Shown one piece after another: positions 28,901 to 43,900 of a stretch of 64,000 nt of DNA. The notes under the pieces are model-generated. The model worked only from the letters and a program-made list of their open reading frames with translations. It had not been told where the DNA came from and searched no databases. The DNA is from Fasciolopsis buskii. Its lineage: Eukaryota > Platyhelminthes > Trematoda > Plagiorchiida > Fasciolidae. How positions within the stretch are numbered: position 1 is the stretch's first letter; every line of letters starts with the position of its first letter. The position numbers and the translations under genes were made by a program. The stretch is from NCBI GenBank assembly GCA_008360955.1, contig LUCM01000831.1, positions 119,712 through 183,711 on the forward strand, read 5' to 3'.

Positions 28901-31900
28901 GTTCTCGAATACCTTCAAAAGAGCTGAATACAGGGCACTGTGTCAATACTTGTCAGATCTCAACTTGGGAATTGGCCTTAGTCGAACAGAATTCTAACAA
29001 TGTAGGGTGGTTCTAGTAGCAAAGAAGTTGAACAATGGAGCACACAATTTGAGTAATAAGCGTTTAAGCGAACGGTGTCTACAAGACTTATTGTCCTTCA
29101 CTTTGAACGAGGTCCTGAGGAGTGAGTTCTCCAGATTTGCACTGATCTCACTAGGAGCAGCAGAGTGAGGCGGAAATAAGGGCTAACCTGAACCGTTGAA
29201 GGCTTGATAGTTGCATCCTTGGACGTCGGGATTGGATATAGGATTTGGCGGTATAGCTGTTCCAAGATACTTTAGATCGCTGGACAACTGCTTTTACCAA
29301 AATGAGTGTCCATATGCGACGCATTCAGTCGCCTTATCTCAGTTTTTATAGGGATAGTAAAATGTTTAACGGTATAACACAAACCATTCATGTCCACTGT
29401 TTCTTCATCTGAACGCAGTCGGTTTAATTAGGGAGAAGAAAGCCTGTCCGGTAGGATACCGTATCACAGTGGGCCAGCCTACGTTATACAAAACGTTAAG
29501 GTACTGTCTTAGAAACTCGCAGTAGTGAGATTCTTGAAGGTCAAAAGACATTGAAAAGTCGGCGGAGTCTTGAGGGCAAGAACAGCAAATCGTAATCCCA
29601 GTGTGTAGAATATAGATTCGATTACCAAAGGCCTTCTACAATAAACCTTGAGATGAAGAATTAAAATTCAGTCATCAGACATTCAAATACGAGCCCGTTA
29701 CCAAACAACAAAAATGCTGATGTCATTATTCAAAGTTTTCTCAAGAAAAATATCGTTACTTGTTGGAAACGCCAACAGATCATGTAGCGAAACTACCGAG
29801 TCTGTTCAATTCGCCAACGATAACGCACAAACAATGGTTATTGAATATAATGCGCTACTGGAACAATTTATTTGCAAACTGCCCTGAGTCGGACACTTGT
29901 ATGTTGAGAGTGGGGCAAAGATGCTGATAATGATAATGTGTCAAAAGTCCCGTAATTTTTAATGAATAGTGCTGCGGTTAATTCATTTTGTGGTACTAGA
30001 AAATGTGAGAGGAAGACGTGCATACTACTTGTGCCGGGCAGACTCCATGACACCGCTTCCTTTATTTTTCCATTTTGCCTGGGAATTATTATGATGATTG
30101 TTCATAACCGAGATGTTCAGTCCTTTTCTCACATGCTACTACTCTCAGTAACATTGTATATATATATATCTGTATATATATAGAGAGAAAAAGGAGTTGT
30201 GTGAATATAGTTGTTGGAACCGTATGCTGGCTGCGGCTAGTTTGACACACAGCCTAGTGCGTGTGGCTATTTCTTCTCAATGTGTGGTGTAATCAAGGAA
30301 CTGTACTACATTTCAGAATGGTACCTATCATTGCGATTTGTATTGTCACTATGTATGTATGTATATATAAACATGAAACCACCGCTCTTCTCGAAGAGCG
30401 TCAACAACTATTCGGTGATTGAATTACCTCGTGAATTGTACTCAGAGATTTATATTTCATCTAGACTATTGAAATTAAAATGTAGATATCTCGGATTCAA
30501 GTTGTTTCCATACTCCTTCTAGGATCAGTTACACCGCTACCATTCGGTAATGTATAGCTCGTTAAGTGTTAACGCGATTGTTAATCACATCGAACTTGGC
30601 TCTCCCATGCAGACACATATATGCGATCGCACGTACATTTATATTTGCCTATTCTACGTTATTTTGTGACTACTTTTTCTGTATTTCATTGATCCAACAG
30701 CCTGTCCGTTACCAAAAAGTTGCTTGCAAATTTCGGTTGTCAGTTACCCAATGGTATTGATTTCTCTATCTTCACTTTTAATTTGTTCGACCACATGTTT
30801 CCCTTGCAAGGAAGCAATTATGAAACGTATGAAAAATCACGGGACCAAAATCGATCGAGAAAGAAAAACACGAAAAGGCTTTCTCGATGAGCGGATCCGT
30901 GAGGCACGTGGAAAACTACCAGCGAGTACGGACACTGTCTATGCGGATATTGTGGACCGAAAAACCGAGCTGAATGCAATGTGAGTCGACTCAGTTAATT
31001 GAATAGGTTGTGTTTCAATCCTTCATCTTATTGAGAAGTTCTGCCAAGAGATAGGAAGAAAGCCAACTTAGATTAGCAGGCATCTGACTCGCATTACCTC
31101 CATCTCGGTCTCAAGTCCCTTTCGAAGCCCGACAGGTGTAGGCTGAGAGTTTCTTCTAAGGGTAACGCTATTTTTAGTCTTCCCAAGGATGATTGCAGTT
31201 GATACTGTACGGTAGTTATTTCTTACTCATTCACATAATCAATTGCCAACTACTACTGAATAGGTCCAAAGTAAGCTAAATAGGTCATCATAGGGGGTGG
31301 TTTCTTATATTCAACCCACATACAAATTGACAGTTTTTGATTTTTAGAAATCTACAAACTAGTGCAAACAAGAACCTGCCAATCAGTGTGTCCTAATTTG
31401 GCATGTGACATCCCATGTGGAATGCCATTTAAGATTTAACTTGTTGACAGATGACACGTTGAATAACGTGGTGTTCAAAGTATGCATAAAATCCGCTGGA
31501 ATGCATAATCTGTTCAGCGGTATTATTTCTGTGCAAAGTGCGCGGTGAATCAATCCACGTCGTAGTCAAAACAGAACTTGGTCAAATGCCACCCATCCAT
31601 TCGATCTAGGATAGCGGGTGATATTTATCCCATTGATCACCAATCATGGGTCACGATGGAGAATCGGTTGCTTTCTGGTGAAGACTAAAAGAGCCACCAT
31701 TGGGAATCGAGTTTACTTAGCGTCCCGGTTTCTCCAGTCATTTCCTTGGTCTATGTATGGGTATACGTTTATGTATATGTGCATGCATATAAGGCTTGTA
31801 CGGTCCCGTGCATAGGGATGCGCTTAACAAAGAACCGTTCAGATAAGACAAGAAAGTGTTTGTTTTTGAGTGTGTACTTTGAACGAACTGTCCCTCATTG

Positions 31901-34849
31901 ATGTAAGTTAGTCGAGTTGGTCGGATGGACCATAGTACATGAAGACTTTACTTCTTTATTACTGAGCGCAAACTATTCTACTCTGTTAGGTGTCTCCTTT
32001 GAGATTTGGGCTCACGCAAAACGAGCAAGACGGTAATGCCCCCGGGCAAATAATACAAATATCGAAGGATAGTAAAAATTATTTTGGTTTGCATCCACAT
32101 GAATCAGAACGACATTTGTGGTGCACTTTTGTAACACAAAATGAACGGAACTCTCGGTCACCCATAAACTTCAATAGTCTAACGATTGTTTTTCGTTTTT
32201 TTTCTCGAATGGATGGAGTTTTCGATCATCCGATGAACTCTTTTCCCGTTTCACAGGCAAAAACAAGATCGTTCGGGACAAGAGAAAGCATCGAAAAATC
32301 GGCTGAAATATAAAAAACCTCTGAACGAGTCAGAACAGAAAGCTTCGACTAACATTGGATCTGATGATCCATTGGAAAGTGCGGATAGTGGAAAGCGGAC
32401 CAAATCAAAAAAGTCGGCCAAACGTGAAAAGAAAGTACAGTAAGTCTGTTTTACCATCAGGCGGATGAATCTATTTGACATTCGCTCCCGCCTTCCCTTA
32501 CATGATGGGAAATAGAACGATTTCTTTGCGGTTTTCACTGCTTCTTATTCGTCTTCCTATATGCCAAAACACCAAAGCGAAAAAGTTTTCGAAATCATTC
32601 CATCGAGTCTGTATGGTCTCAAGACAGCTCTATTTTTTTCTGGAAATGAGTCTAAGAATGTGACATTTGTAGATCCAACTTACCTTCTTGAATTTGTCAA
32701 TGTTCATGACGATTGGTTTACTGAGAAATAAACATTAGAAAAGACCGTTGGTTTGTCGAATTGTTCATCCTGGTGTTTCGTGTACATCAGGTGTACAGCC
32801 TCTGGTCCACATAGCCATCCTGAAGAGAAATCATTCATCGTACGACTGGGTTACCAAAGTATCAGCCAGTTGCCATGGCAGACAAGCAGATAGGTAGGCA
32901 GTATGTCTTGTGTTGCTGAAGCACAATAAACTTTTGCGAGCCACTCTAGATGGCCTAGCAGCCATGATGTTCTTGTCACGGGCATTCGTCCAGAGTTCAC
33001 GTCTCAGCTGTACATCGTGCCTATGATTAATTTGGATTCCTTTGATTCATGATGAATAGTTTCCTGGTTAAGGCCACTTATTATTACCCAATAATAATAA
33101 AGATTAATAATTATTGAATCGTAAATTTATCATTATTAAAATGCGGACTTTGATAGTTATTTTAGCCTCATTACCGCAAAGTTTCCTCAAGGTAGAATCT
33201 CATTTTGATGAAATCCTCTTCTAACTTATACGGAAATGAATATAAAATGTTGCCTAACGTATGCTAACCAAGTAATTAGAGGAGTCAAAAGGCAATACTC
33301 GCATCCGGATAACGTGCGATGCGTCGCTTGATCCCGGCGGCTCATGCTTGGCACAGTCAGCTCAAACAGTAAAACGGGGCTTGTTCAACACGAAAAAAAT
33401 CATTTGGTGATTGCCTGCTCGTTATAACCAGTAAAAGCTGTGTGAGGTAGCACAGAAACCAATCATTCGTGAAATTCGAAATCACCTTGGCAATACCGAC
33501 CGGAAACACGAGAGATCGAAATAAACGGTAACAACATTTTTTAAGGATATCAGCTGCGGTAAAAGGCATTAACTCAGTCATGTAAGTCAGTCATTTCAAA
33601 TGTCTAGTTCATGACCCGTTGGTCACTTTGGTTGTAAGGTAGCAACAGCCCGAAGTCGTCCAGACCGTTGTCATTTCGGACCTACTGAGACATCATGTTG
33701 CTCTATGTCCCTCCGGTGTTCCGTTTTATGATTCCCAACCGCGTGCTCTCATTAGTGCAATGAGTCCTGAAGTCTATCGGCTATACTCCTTCTGCCAGAC
33801 TGTGACTTCATACAAGCTACCAGAACAAGGGAAGAATTAGTAGTTGTATTTCGTTCAGCCGGTGTGTCCGTTTGGTCACTATTGATTGACACGAGGTGTC
33901 AACAGACTGCCATTATTTGTAATTTTCCTTCTAAGATTTGAAAGTCTAACGAATGTGAATCAGAACTAACAGCTGCTAGCACGGCTTCTCCCCCGATCTT
34001 TGCCTTCATCAAACATTAGACATCAATTAAGCACAAGCGTTGAGGTGGTTTAACTTGATCCGGCTAAACGAGATAACGCTAACTGTGAAATTTTCTAAAC
34101 TTCGAATCGCTTACGTTCAGCATAGTCATTCAAAATTAAGAACATCGTCTTCGTTTGGGCGATAACTATCAAGGATTGCTATTTAAAATTCCATCAGTAG
34201 TCAAAAATGGAAATACAAATGATGTAGACATGATCATCATCCATCCCCCCACTTCCCTTCTTATTGCAGTGACTTGGGTGATGCCGAAGAGCGTATAGAA
34301 GAAACAAGTGCGGACGGCAATATGCCACCAACAGACACAACCGTGAATGAAATTGACGAATCAGAAAGAAAGGTGTGTTCATGTCGTTTTACATTGGGTT
34401 TATTACACAAGTGGAACGGTTGCTGGGGGAGTCATAGAGATATTTAGATTATTCGTTTTATTAGGATGAATTAAGACGTTTACGAAAAGGGTTTATCATA
34501 CTTTAAAAACCCCTAATAGGTTTATATACTATTACTTTAACTGACTCTAGTCGCAGTGTACAAGTCGCAGATCCTTCGGTCAGCCTTGCATTCGCGAAGC
34601 ACCAGACTCGAATTTCGTTCTCGTTACAGCTCATTAGTAATTCCTATCCATCATCACGCCCAGTGTTTGAAACGGGGATTCTCATCTTGTGAGGCATGTG
34701 TGCTACCACTACGCTGATCCAAACTACTGTCGTCCTCAATGACAGTCAACAACATCTAACAGCTTCGAAAGGAGAAACGGTTACCATCGGTTAATTCTAG
34801 AAAAATAGCTCCAATAAAGTCAGGTCTTCTCCGCAGAACTGGCCTGCAT

Positions 34850-34914
<65 letters not shown>

Positions 34915-37900
34915 ACTTTGAAGATTTGCGCTTTAGGATTCGTGAACGACTTTGAGCAGTTTAACGTCAGAACCTTAGATGCCGGTAAGTACAATGGCGC
35001 ATCTTCACAAAATAGCAGTTTCCAGATTTTTCCTTTGACGTTTTCATTGCTCTTTGGTCTTGAAAATTGCATCTTCGGAAATTGCATTATTTTTTCTCCT
35101 TTCAGCACAGGTCATGCACTCTGAACTGCCATGACCACAGGTTATTGAGATTCTGTACTTGATTGATTAAGTCTCACAAAATTGTTCGATCAGAAAGAAT
35201 CAGTTGAAGAGAATGGTACATGATCGATAGAGTATCGGGTTGAATGCCATTCAACGGATTAGCAAGCAAATATACACGGAATGTTGGGTCATGAACACTG
35301 AACTAGGACAGTAAGTGTGGAGACAAAGATTAACGAACTGAGTTCGAAAACGAAAACAACAAATTAGATTCGTGTGACAGAAATTTTATTGTTTGTAACA
35401 TGGGATTACGAGTCGAACTCTTCGGCAAAATGTTCGTTGAATTAGCGGCCTTTTGAATTCAGGCAATTAAAAACGGGGCAACACTGTGTACGTACAAAAA
35501 CGCACATCGGGGTGGCTGGCATTGGTCAAACGGGTAAGGTCGTGACGTTTGGACGAGAGGGTCGCATGTTCGAATCCTCTCACCGCCGGTCAATTTCCCC
35601 ACTGGGGAGCCCTCTGCTGGCCCCGGCCCTCTTCCAAAAAATTGATGTACGTTGTTATTTCATCAATAAAGGAAGTGAAAGAAAAAGAGTAAAATCCATA
35701 GAAAATTCAGTTTGTCTAAATTACTATGAAGTTTGATTGCAACTTAGAAAGAATAAACTTAGAAGCTTCAAGAAGCTACCGTGGCTGGTAGAACGAGCAA
35801 TACGGATTCAGATCGTATACCAATAAGCTAGAGTTTAATTAATGAATCATGATTCTTTATTAGATTCATACTAAGCAAAGAGTAAGATGGGAACATGAGT
35901 GATGAATAATGATCGATTAGCACACATTATTGACACGTGATGCCGAGGGAGGGTTGTGGCGGAATTAGGAGCGAAGCAAGGGGTGCAAATAAGTCAATAT
36001 CGGTTTCACGGGAAAACTTGGATCTGTCGGGAAACAAGTTGTTCTCGCAGAATGTTTGAATCAGACAATTGCCTTTGTCTGTCCAATCATGTGGGGAAAA
36101 CAAACAAATTTTCGATTTGTCTTTTCGTCTCCTCCAAAACGATGCTCGTTGAATGCGAAAACTTCAAAGCCCATGGAAAACAGTTTCCAATGGGCACAGG
36201 CACACAGGGTAGACCAAGGCTGACCTTCCAGTCGGTTGTTGTTAACACGGTCAGAGCTATTGAATCAAACTGCTGGCTAACGGCACTTAAATTGGATCCA
36301 GTCAAACAGCACACACTTGTCAATGCATTTCAATGTATTATCGTACAACCGGCAACAGTCCGGAGAAAGTAAATTAACTACGTCCGCCGCTCGGTGATGC
36401 TCCACTGTCCGAGAGTCATTCTGGTGTTGTTCGACGGATTCCGAGAAATGCATCCAAATTTTGTGAAATTTGTAATGGGATGGAAGAAATTCTGACGAAC
36501 TGTTTGGCATAGACATTTGCGTACACTAAATGATGTCGCATTTCAGTCGTAAATGTGAGGGTAAAAATAAAATATGAATAATAAATAAATAAATAAATAA
36601 ATGAATAACTACATTCGTGAAAAATATGAAAAACCGTTGAGGAATTATCATAGCATAGTATGATATGTTTCTCAAGAATTCGGCTGAAACCCGGTCACGA
36701 TTTGTCAAAATTAGAGCTAAATATGGGACAGTGGAATTCTTAGTGATATTGATTCTAGATGGTACGGAAATATGAGAGCAACACTTTGAAAGATCTTTGT
36801 GCACCGGATCGTAAACCGAAGATAGGTTATTGGAAAAACTTCGGGAATCATCGTTGTTTGAACCGGCTTGAGAGAAGGCACCGTCATCAGCAGATGGCAA
36901 GGGGAGCTAGTAGATGAGTCGCTGCTGTGAGTAGAGAAGAGAAACGGTGAAAGAGCAACATCCTGTAGCACACCTGACTTGTTACTCAACGGTTTCGAAA
37001 CTTTACCGTCCATCCGTGTGCACTGGGTTCGGTTAGTTTAAGTAATCAGACAGCCATGCTAATAAAGAACTCGGACAGACAAATGTTTCCAGTTTGTAAA
37101 GTAGAGGAAACCGTGAGACCGATTCAAATGCCGACGAATAGTCTAGAAAGGTGCACCGCACAGATTTCATCCATGCATTTAAAGATTTACAAATGTGGTG
37201 AATGAGGGAGTTGATAGCATCCAAAGTGGACCTGTTAGATTTATAGGCAAACTGACAAGGGTTGTCAGGAAGATATATAGAAGAACGCAGGCGCTTAAGT
37301 ATAGCACGCTTCGTCCATTTAAGACCAGAAGACATTAAGACGATAGGGTGAAAACGTTTTGCTAAAGCAGTAAAAGTGGTGGATTTAGGGATGTGAATAA
37401 TGGTGACGGGTCTCCAACAGCCAGGGATAGAAAACGAGATTAATGATGAGTTAATCATAGAAGTAAACGCATCGGTCACAGCCACAACACCATGCCTTAA
37501 AAGAGCTGAGAACAGACTGTCAGGACCAACTCCTATGGTGATTTTAGTGGTGCGCAGAAGGTTGAGCATCTCTTCTCTAGAGAAACCTGTAATGCCTCGT
37601 CGTTTTCGTCCTCTTCCAGGATCTCGCTAACCAAATGATGTGACCGTTCATTCCAAACACCTTAAGTGACACCAGTTAATCATAAAGCCGAAAATCTCCG
37701 GGGAAGCTACTTGTTCGGGGAAAACCTAACTTGATAAACTGTTACACGTGTTTATCTCGAGGAATTCTGCTCCCCTTCTAGCCACCCGGGAACTTGTACC
37801 CAAATTTTTGAACTTGACAGTAGACAAACGGCAATAACCGCGAAATCGGTCGTGTGCTCCCGGAGAAATTTTTTTCGTTCTGTCCACGTGCAAAACATAC

Positions 37901-40900
37901 CAATTATAACAAAACCTTTTTGTCATGTATATGACTAGTCGACAGATACATCGCAGTTTCAACCAGTCGACCGGAAAAATTTTAGCCTGTCTTCATATCC
38001 TTTTTGAAGCAGGCGAACACAGAGAATTCTAACGGTTTTAAATATTGGAACCCGAGAAAAACTAAAATGGCAAATTGCCAATGCTGCCGGCTGCAAACCG
38101 AAACAAGTGATCCGAAAGATTAAGTTAGAAAATTTTTCAATTCTGTCGGATACTTTATCAAGTTTAGGTTCAGATATCATAGAGTAAACGTAAATCCAAT
38201 CCTCGCTGTCCCGTTGTTTCTAAAAATTCAGACGTACACACTTCGTGAACTAAGGCAAAGGGAAAAGGTAAGATTGAATGGGTGGTCGATCCGTTACATT
38301 AAATGCATGTGCTCACAAAGAAAAACAAATACCCGGCACCCCACGCGCGGATCTACACTGGCACACAGAAGGGGTTCTGTGCAAGAATTCTCCAGCTTCT
38401 TGTCATGCGACGAACCACAGTTGTTTTTATCACCTTGTGGGTAGCGATCGATATCATTCGATACCTGTAAATGTCCATTTATTTATTTATTTATTTATTT
38501 ATTCACTCATTCATTTAGTAGGTGACCTACTCAGTAGTTGATTGTTCTATGTGTGCCAGTAGTGCTCTCATAACATGGATCAAGCTGGCTGTGTTCATGT
38601 ACGTTCACGGTTGTTCAGAGGTAAAACATGTCGCTAGTAGACAGTCCGAATAAATCAGCACTTAGATAAAATTATAATATTTTGTCACCGACGGGGTTCG
38701 CTACTCGCGTTGGCACTAGCAACAAGGCATTCAGATCCTCAACATCTGCAGTTTAAACAAATGGCAGTGTCTCCTTGTACAGGAAGTGCGAGGCTATACA
38801 CTTTCAGAGTGTATTCAAAATGATTTGGAACAATGTCAAAACTAATCGTAATTGTCACTCAAATGATTTAGTGTGATCTCGTTCCAACAGGTCTGAAAAG
38901 CAATCCATCTTACACGGACAAACTTGTGCTTACGTACAACGATTATCTATTCATTAATCCACAGTTTAGCAAAATGAGAATTCCTGTGATCTGGGGGCTT
39001 GCCCTTTATCAGTTCCGAATGCATTCGGCATGATTCCGAAATAACACGCAAAATGGTATGGAAATCCGGTGTATCATCCGAGCCTTTTAACAGGTCGCTT
39101 TTCAACGTAAGGCTGCTGTCCAGTGAAGTTCATTAGTTCAGAAAACTAGCTAGCAAACGTGCGCATTTGCCTTGTTTCGCTCTGCTACTATTCGCACTGA
39201 CTGTGTATCCCAAAGGAAGCAATTGACACGACACGTTCATCCGAATGGAAGACTACCAGTTTACTCTCGTGTGTCTTTTGTCTAGCTGCTTCATTTCGAT
39301 AAACATTTCCAATCAGTTTGATGTAATGGGATGGGTAAAATTTATTGAAGATCAGCAACATTCCCAAATTGTATTTTGCTCAGTCAGAATTTTTGGACCA
39401 AATGTAATTCTTACTTTTGTGGATGACAAAAATCCTGGTGTCACGTCTTCTCTTACATTCAAAACAGAAGAAACGAAAAAAGAAAAAACGGGACCTGAAT
39501 GAAGACTCAACCGAACAAATAAACGTACAATGATTTCCGAATGCATTAACCATTGTGAACCACGGTAAACTTTGTTTTCTAAAACCAACAGATTTTTCCA
39601 ACTCCCGTCCCGTTTTTGACAGACTCACTTGTCCCTTTCATTTTTCATTCATTCGCTTTCCTGTAACGACAATTCTCGATTGTTTCGTTCATCTGATTGT
39701 CTCATTTTCCGATTTCTGACTTCGTTTTGTCTGTTTGTCCCACAACCGCGTTTGTAATGTTTTCCCGAACCCAGCAACATGACCAATTCCCATTGTGCGT
39801 CTACACTCGTCAGATCTTTCCACTCACGTTATTTGATCAAACTGGCAATTAGTAACGCCCCGGGATACAAAAAACCTAACACATACACGCACACATGCAG
39901 AGAGAGACACACGTTGTCATCCTAATGTACGGATTGTTGGCAATTTGCACACTTGATGTCTGCCACTTTCTGTGTTACTAAAACTACTTTCAGATTTGAT
40001 TCCGTCAGAGGTGGTGTCAATCAATCGATGAAACACAATGGAACACTTATATCAGAATGATGCCATCTTTTGTGTACCACAAGAAAGGCTCGGGGATAAA
40101 ACATTTTCGATGATCATCGTGTGACTGATATTAGAGATTGCACCTTTCCCTCCCACTTTGGTCCCCGTACCTGGCAAACAGTGTACCATTGACAGAGGGC
40201 ATGGGTCCAAGTAAGAGATGATTTGGGATTTCATGCTCCTCTGTGGAGTAACACATTCAATTGTGTGGCTCAGCTGAGCGATGTGTGTTGGTTACATGAT
40301 TTCCACTCGAATTCCGGCTGTTTTGCTTGTATCCAGTTCCATCGGTACTGACCAATAAATGTTACAATCGGCACTGGATTGTGAAAGTGTAAGTTGGTCA
40401 TGTCATACATGTTATTTGATTTTACACATTAATTGTTCAGGCCATACAGGTGGAAATGGACTAGGAATTAGCATTCGATAACTAGGTTTGCAAGTGAGTT
40501 CGGTTTTATGGGCAGTTTGTGCGTCTCTTTTTCGAGTACAACAGAGACAGGAATGACAGTCGTCTTATAAAATCTGGCCCCTTCCCTCGTTGAGTGGTTA
40601 GCCAGATAAGTATGTTTTGCTGGGGAGAATTGTGAAATGAACGAAAACAGTTTGGTAACTTGACTGCCTTGATCCGTTCGAGCAGTAGAAGGTTCGATTT
40701 GATAATTAGATGACCCAAATCCCACCGACAAACTATGGAAGCAGTGTGAAGCTGTTTCATTCGCCTTTTTCAAAATCATCAACTGCGCAAATCCATGTCG
40801 TCTGAATTGGGACGCCGGTATAAGACGAACGGTTCTGAGTTGAACGTCTGAGCCATTAGGCTAGATGAGCTGGTTTTCAACGGCTCATTGAATTGTTCAG

Positions 40901-43900
40901 TTCTCAAATCCCATCTTGTAAGACTAAAATCGGCAAGTTGGCCGCGATCTACAAGTCATTTGTAGGGCTTTGTACCTCTGGTAAATAATAACACGACGTA
41001 CGAATCAACCACGACTTGCGGTGAAAACCAATGAACGTGGACCAAACTGGAAATAGTACATGGAAAAGACATATTTTCATTCTTATCCCTGATAACGGCG
41101 TGAGTAGTCAATATAAGTTTCCAAAAATTAATAACAAATGAAAGCTGTGACACCCCATCCCTGAAGCAAGGAGCGGAAACACCAATAATTCGTTCAACCA
41201 TTTGGTTTCTTAAGTTACTGTCTTTTTCAGTGCTACTTTGGTTTGAGTAATTCAACAACAACTAGCTTGACTGTTAGGAGTAAACTGTACACTTCGACCG
41301 GAACATCACCCAAATGAGAAGGAATGCCCAACACCAACACCTCATGGTTTCACGCAACATTTGATCATGGATGTACTGCTGATCAACACAGAATTCATCT
41401 TTGGTGTTTATGAGGTAAATTGTTGATGGGGAAAATTTCTTGCTCATTTGCCTCTTTGGCTGAACTTTTCGAATGTTTCATTCAGACTGCCAATACCGGA
41501 GGTCTCCCAACACACGGATCCACATGACACATAATCAAGCGTCGTAAGAGGCAGTTTTGAGTGAAGTTGTAGGTTTCTTTGTGCATCGATCCAACCTTAT
41601 TGCATCCAATAAAAATGGCGCATTACACGAGTGTATCTGATGCATACAATCTTGCAAACAATTCATTCCATTACTGTCGTGGCTTCTAGTAGTATGCAGT
41701 TGCACCATTTACATAAGCTTCTTATTGAAAGCACGAGTTGGGTCGAACCTGCTAGTCCACATGTGTATACCAACCAAGACACGCTTTTCGAATAAGAACC
41801 ATCAGTCGAATCGCTTTGTCCAATCCTTACAACAGTGGATCTGGTATTTCTTTGTCGCGGTTTTCACAGCCTTCGACGTCCAAGTAAGTGGTTTCGTCAC
41901 TGTCAGATAAATTATTGTTCATCCCCATTCTATCACCCAAGATGGACTTCACACCAGTCGAGTGCTAAAAAATCTTCATCGTGTACTGCACGTTCCCGAC
42001 TGCGATTCACCTCGCTAATCAATTCTTACCAGGAATTATCAACAGGCAGCAACTATGATATCACTTCTCCTCGTGCGAATCGCGGAGTTCACCGAATGCT
42101 GACTAAAATGAATGATAGTTGAGATGGTGTTCCGGACTACAAGGTCAATCAAACCTGTCACGTTTTTGATTGTCTCTATTTGCCCTTAAAATATTAATCA
42201 TTTTTGGCACAGTTAATTCTATTTTCATGTCTAGTTAGTTGGTCGCCGAGTGTACGCTTGTCACCTGCTGGAATGCTTGGCCATTGTAGCAGACAACATT
42301 TTATTAAAGCCGAACCATGGCGAAACGTGAGAACAATTTGCCAAGTTTATCCGGCAGTATGCGCTTCCAATCTATCAGAGTCGGTTGAAACTGACGTATA
42401 CACTTGTCCGGTCTGCGATGAATTATCGATTTGTTTATCGCAACCAGTGATCAAACCTGGACGCTCTAGCCAAATTTGTAAATTCTCTGTGTGTTCTCTT
42501 GGCCGAACTAGCAATCTTTTTTGTTTGCTTTTGACTATAGTAGGGTATTTATTGTTAAAAACAAATGCCCCTTTTTCATGCAGTACACGGCCTAATTTGG
42601 ACACCATATCCCTTGGTAAACAGATTGTGATTCGCTTTGAAGCTGCTCTACAGGAGACTTCGAATGCGAATTCTGTCCACCAGCCGGCCAAGAAACGTGA
42701 ATTCTGTCGACTCAATGGTAATTCGTGCGAATTTAACGGAACAAGCTGTGGAACAACAAAGTGGCTGGTTTGGGCCCGTGAGTTTCACGTGACTACCCTG
42801 GTGTTTTTTCATCAGCCCAATCACGTGCTTCTATCCAGCTGACTCATGTCGACCCGTCTACGAGATGGAACCAAAGGTTTTTGAATTTAACGATTGCGAA
42901 AGACGTAAAGGAAAGGGGCTTCGAAAATTTCGTTTACGTGAAATCGGGTTTGTCATTTGAGCAGGAACCTTCCTAATTCAATCGTCTGGACAATGGATTT
43001 AAGGTCTCATCCAAGGGAGGTGATTAAACCTAACTGCGATGGTGTGATAGATTGCCTTTTTGCTGCTATACTGAAAATGGTTGCTTGTCTACTATTAGTC
43101 CAAACAGACTAAATCTGTGAATCTCATCTCAACAACGTTATCGCGAGAATGGTAGGAAGTAAGAGGCGCCACTACTTGTCTGGCTCAACTATTTCAAGTC
43201 CCACAGCAAAACCGATCCCAGCAACGATTGAACGACCGTTTGAGCCTTTTGAGCATCAACTAAATTACGGCTATGATATCCAGTTTGTACGGGATTCTTG
43301 GATTTAACATCGGACTATTGATAAATCATCATTAAGGTCAGGTCCACTGTTAGTGGTCTGAGACAGGTGAAATTAGCTCCAGGTTCACCACAAGCGTGGC
43401 TCTCTTGTTCAGAAACAGACAGCCAGGCCACCATGAAGAGGACACCTACCTCATGAACTCTGCTTTTGCTAGGAGCACTCAGACACAAACTGCATCCACA
43501 CACACACACACACGGACAATTAAGCACCACAAAATGGCTCAGATGAGTAGTACCTGCTGGAATCAACCCCAAGAGCACCGATTGAAATCTACCCCATAAT
43601 CCTGATTTGCACCTTATACATTTTGGCATTTCTCATTGATGTTACACCAGTGCACAAAACTTTAGGTTGTTTCATCGATCGTCCATTTTTCCAATGAGAA
43701 TGCATTATGACCAAGTATGGAAATCCTATGTCGACGGCGCTGGTTGTACAATGCAATGGATCAGTTTGATTGGGATAAGCGCGTATCGATAGTGGGTTGG
43801 CTGGCATGTTAATGCGGAGGATAGGTATCGTGTTATCAGTCATTGTGAACGTGACGTGTGACTGAAGCGATTAGTCCATGGGCATACGCGTTATGACTGA

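Noticed and set aside
34852..34910. Long AT tract as a replication origin or regulatory element
   Set aside because: A simple microsatellite with no associated structure; nothing supports a function.
41964..42119. Ser/Lys-rich open frame as an exon
   Set aside because: Good composition, but entry from the phase-2 donor at 41883 gives an early stop, and no convincing donor follows.
42204..42842. 212-codon open frame, the longest in the window
   Set aside because: Only 42584-42717 is bounded by splice sites and fits the gene phase; the rest lacks coding character.
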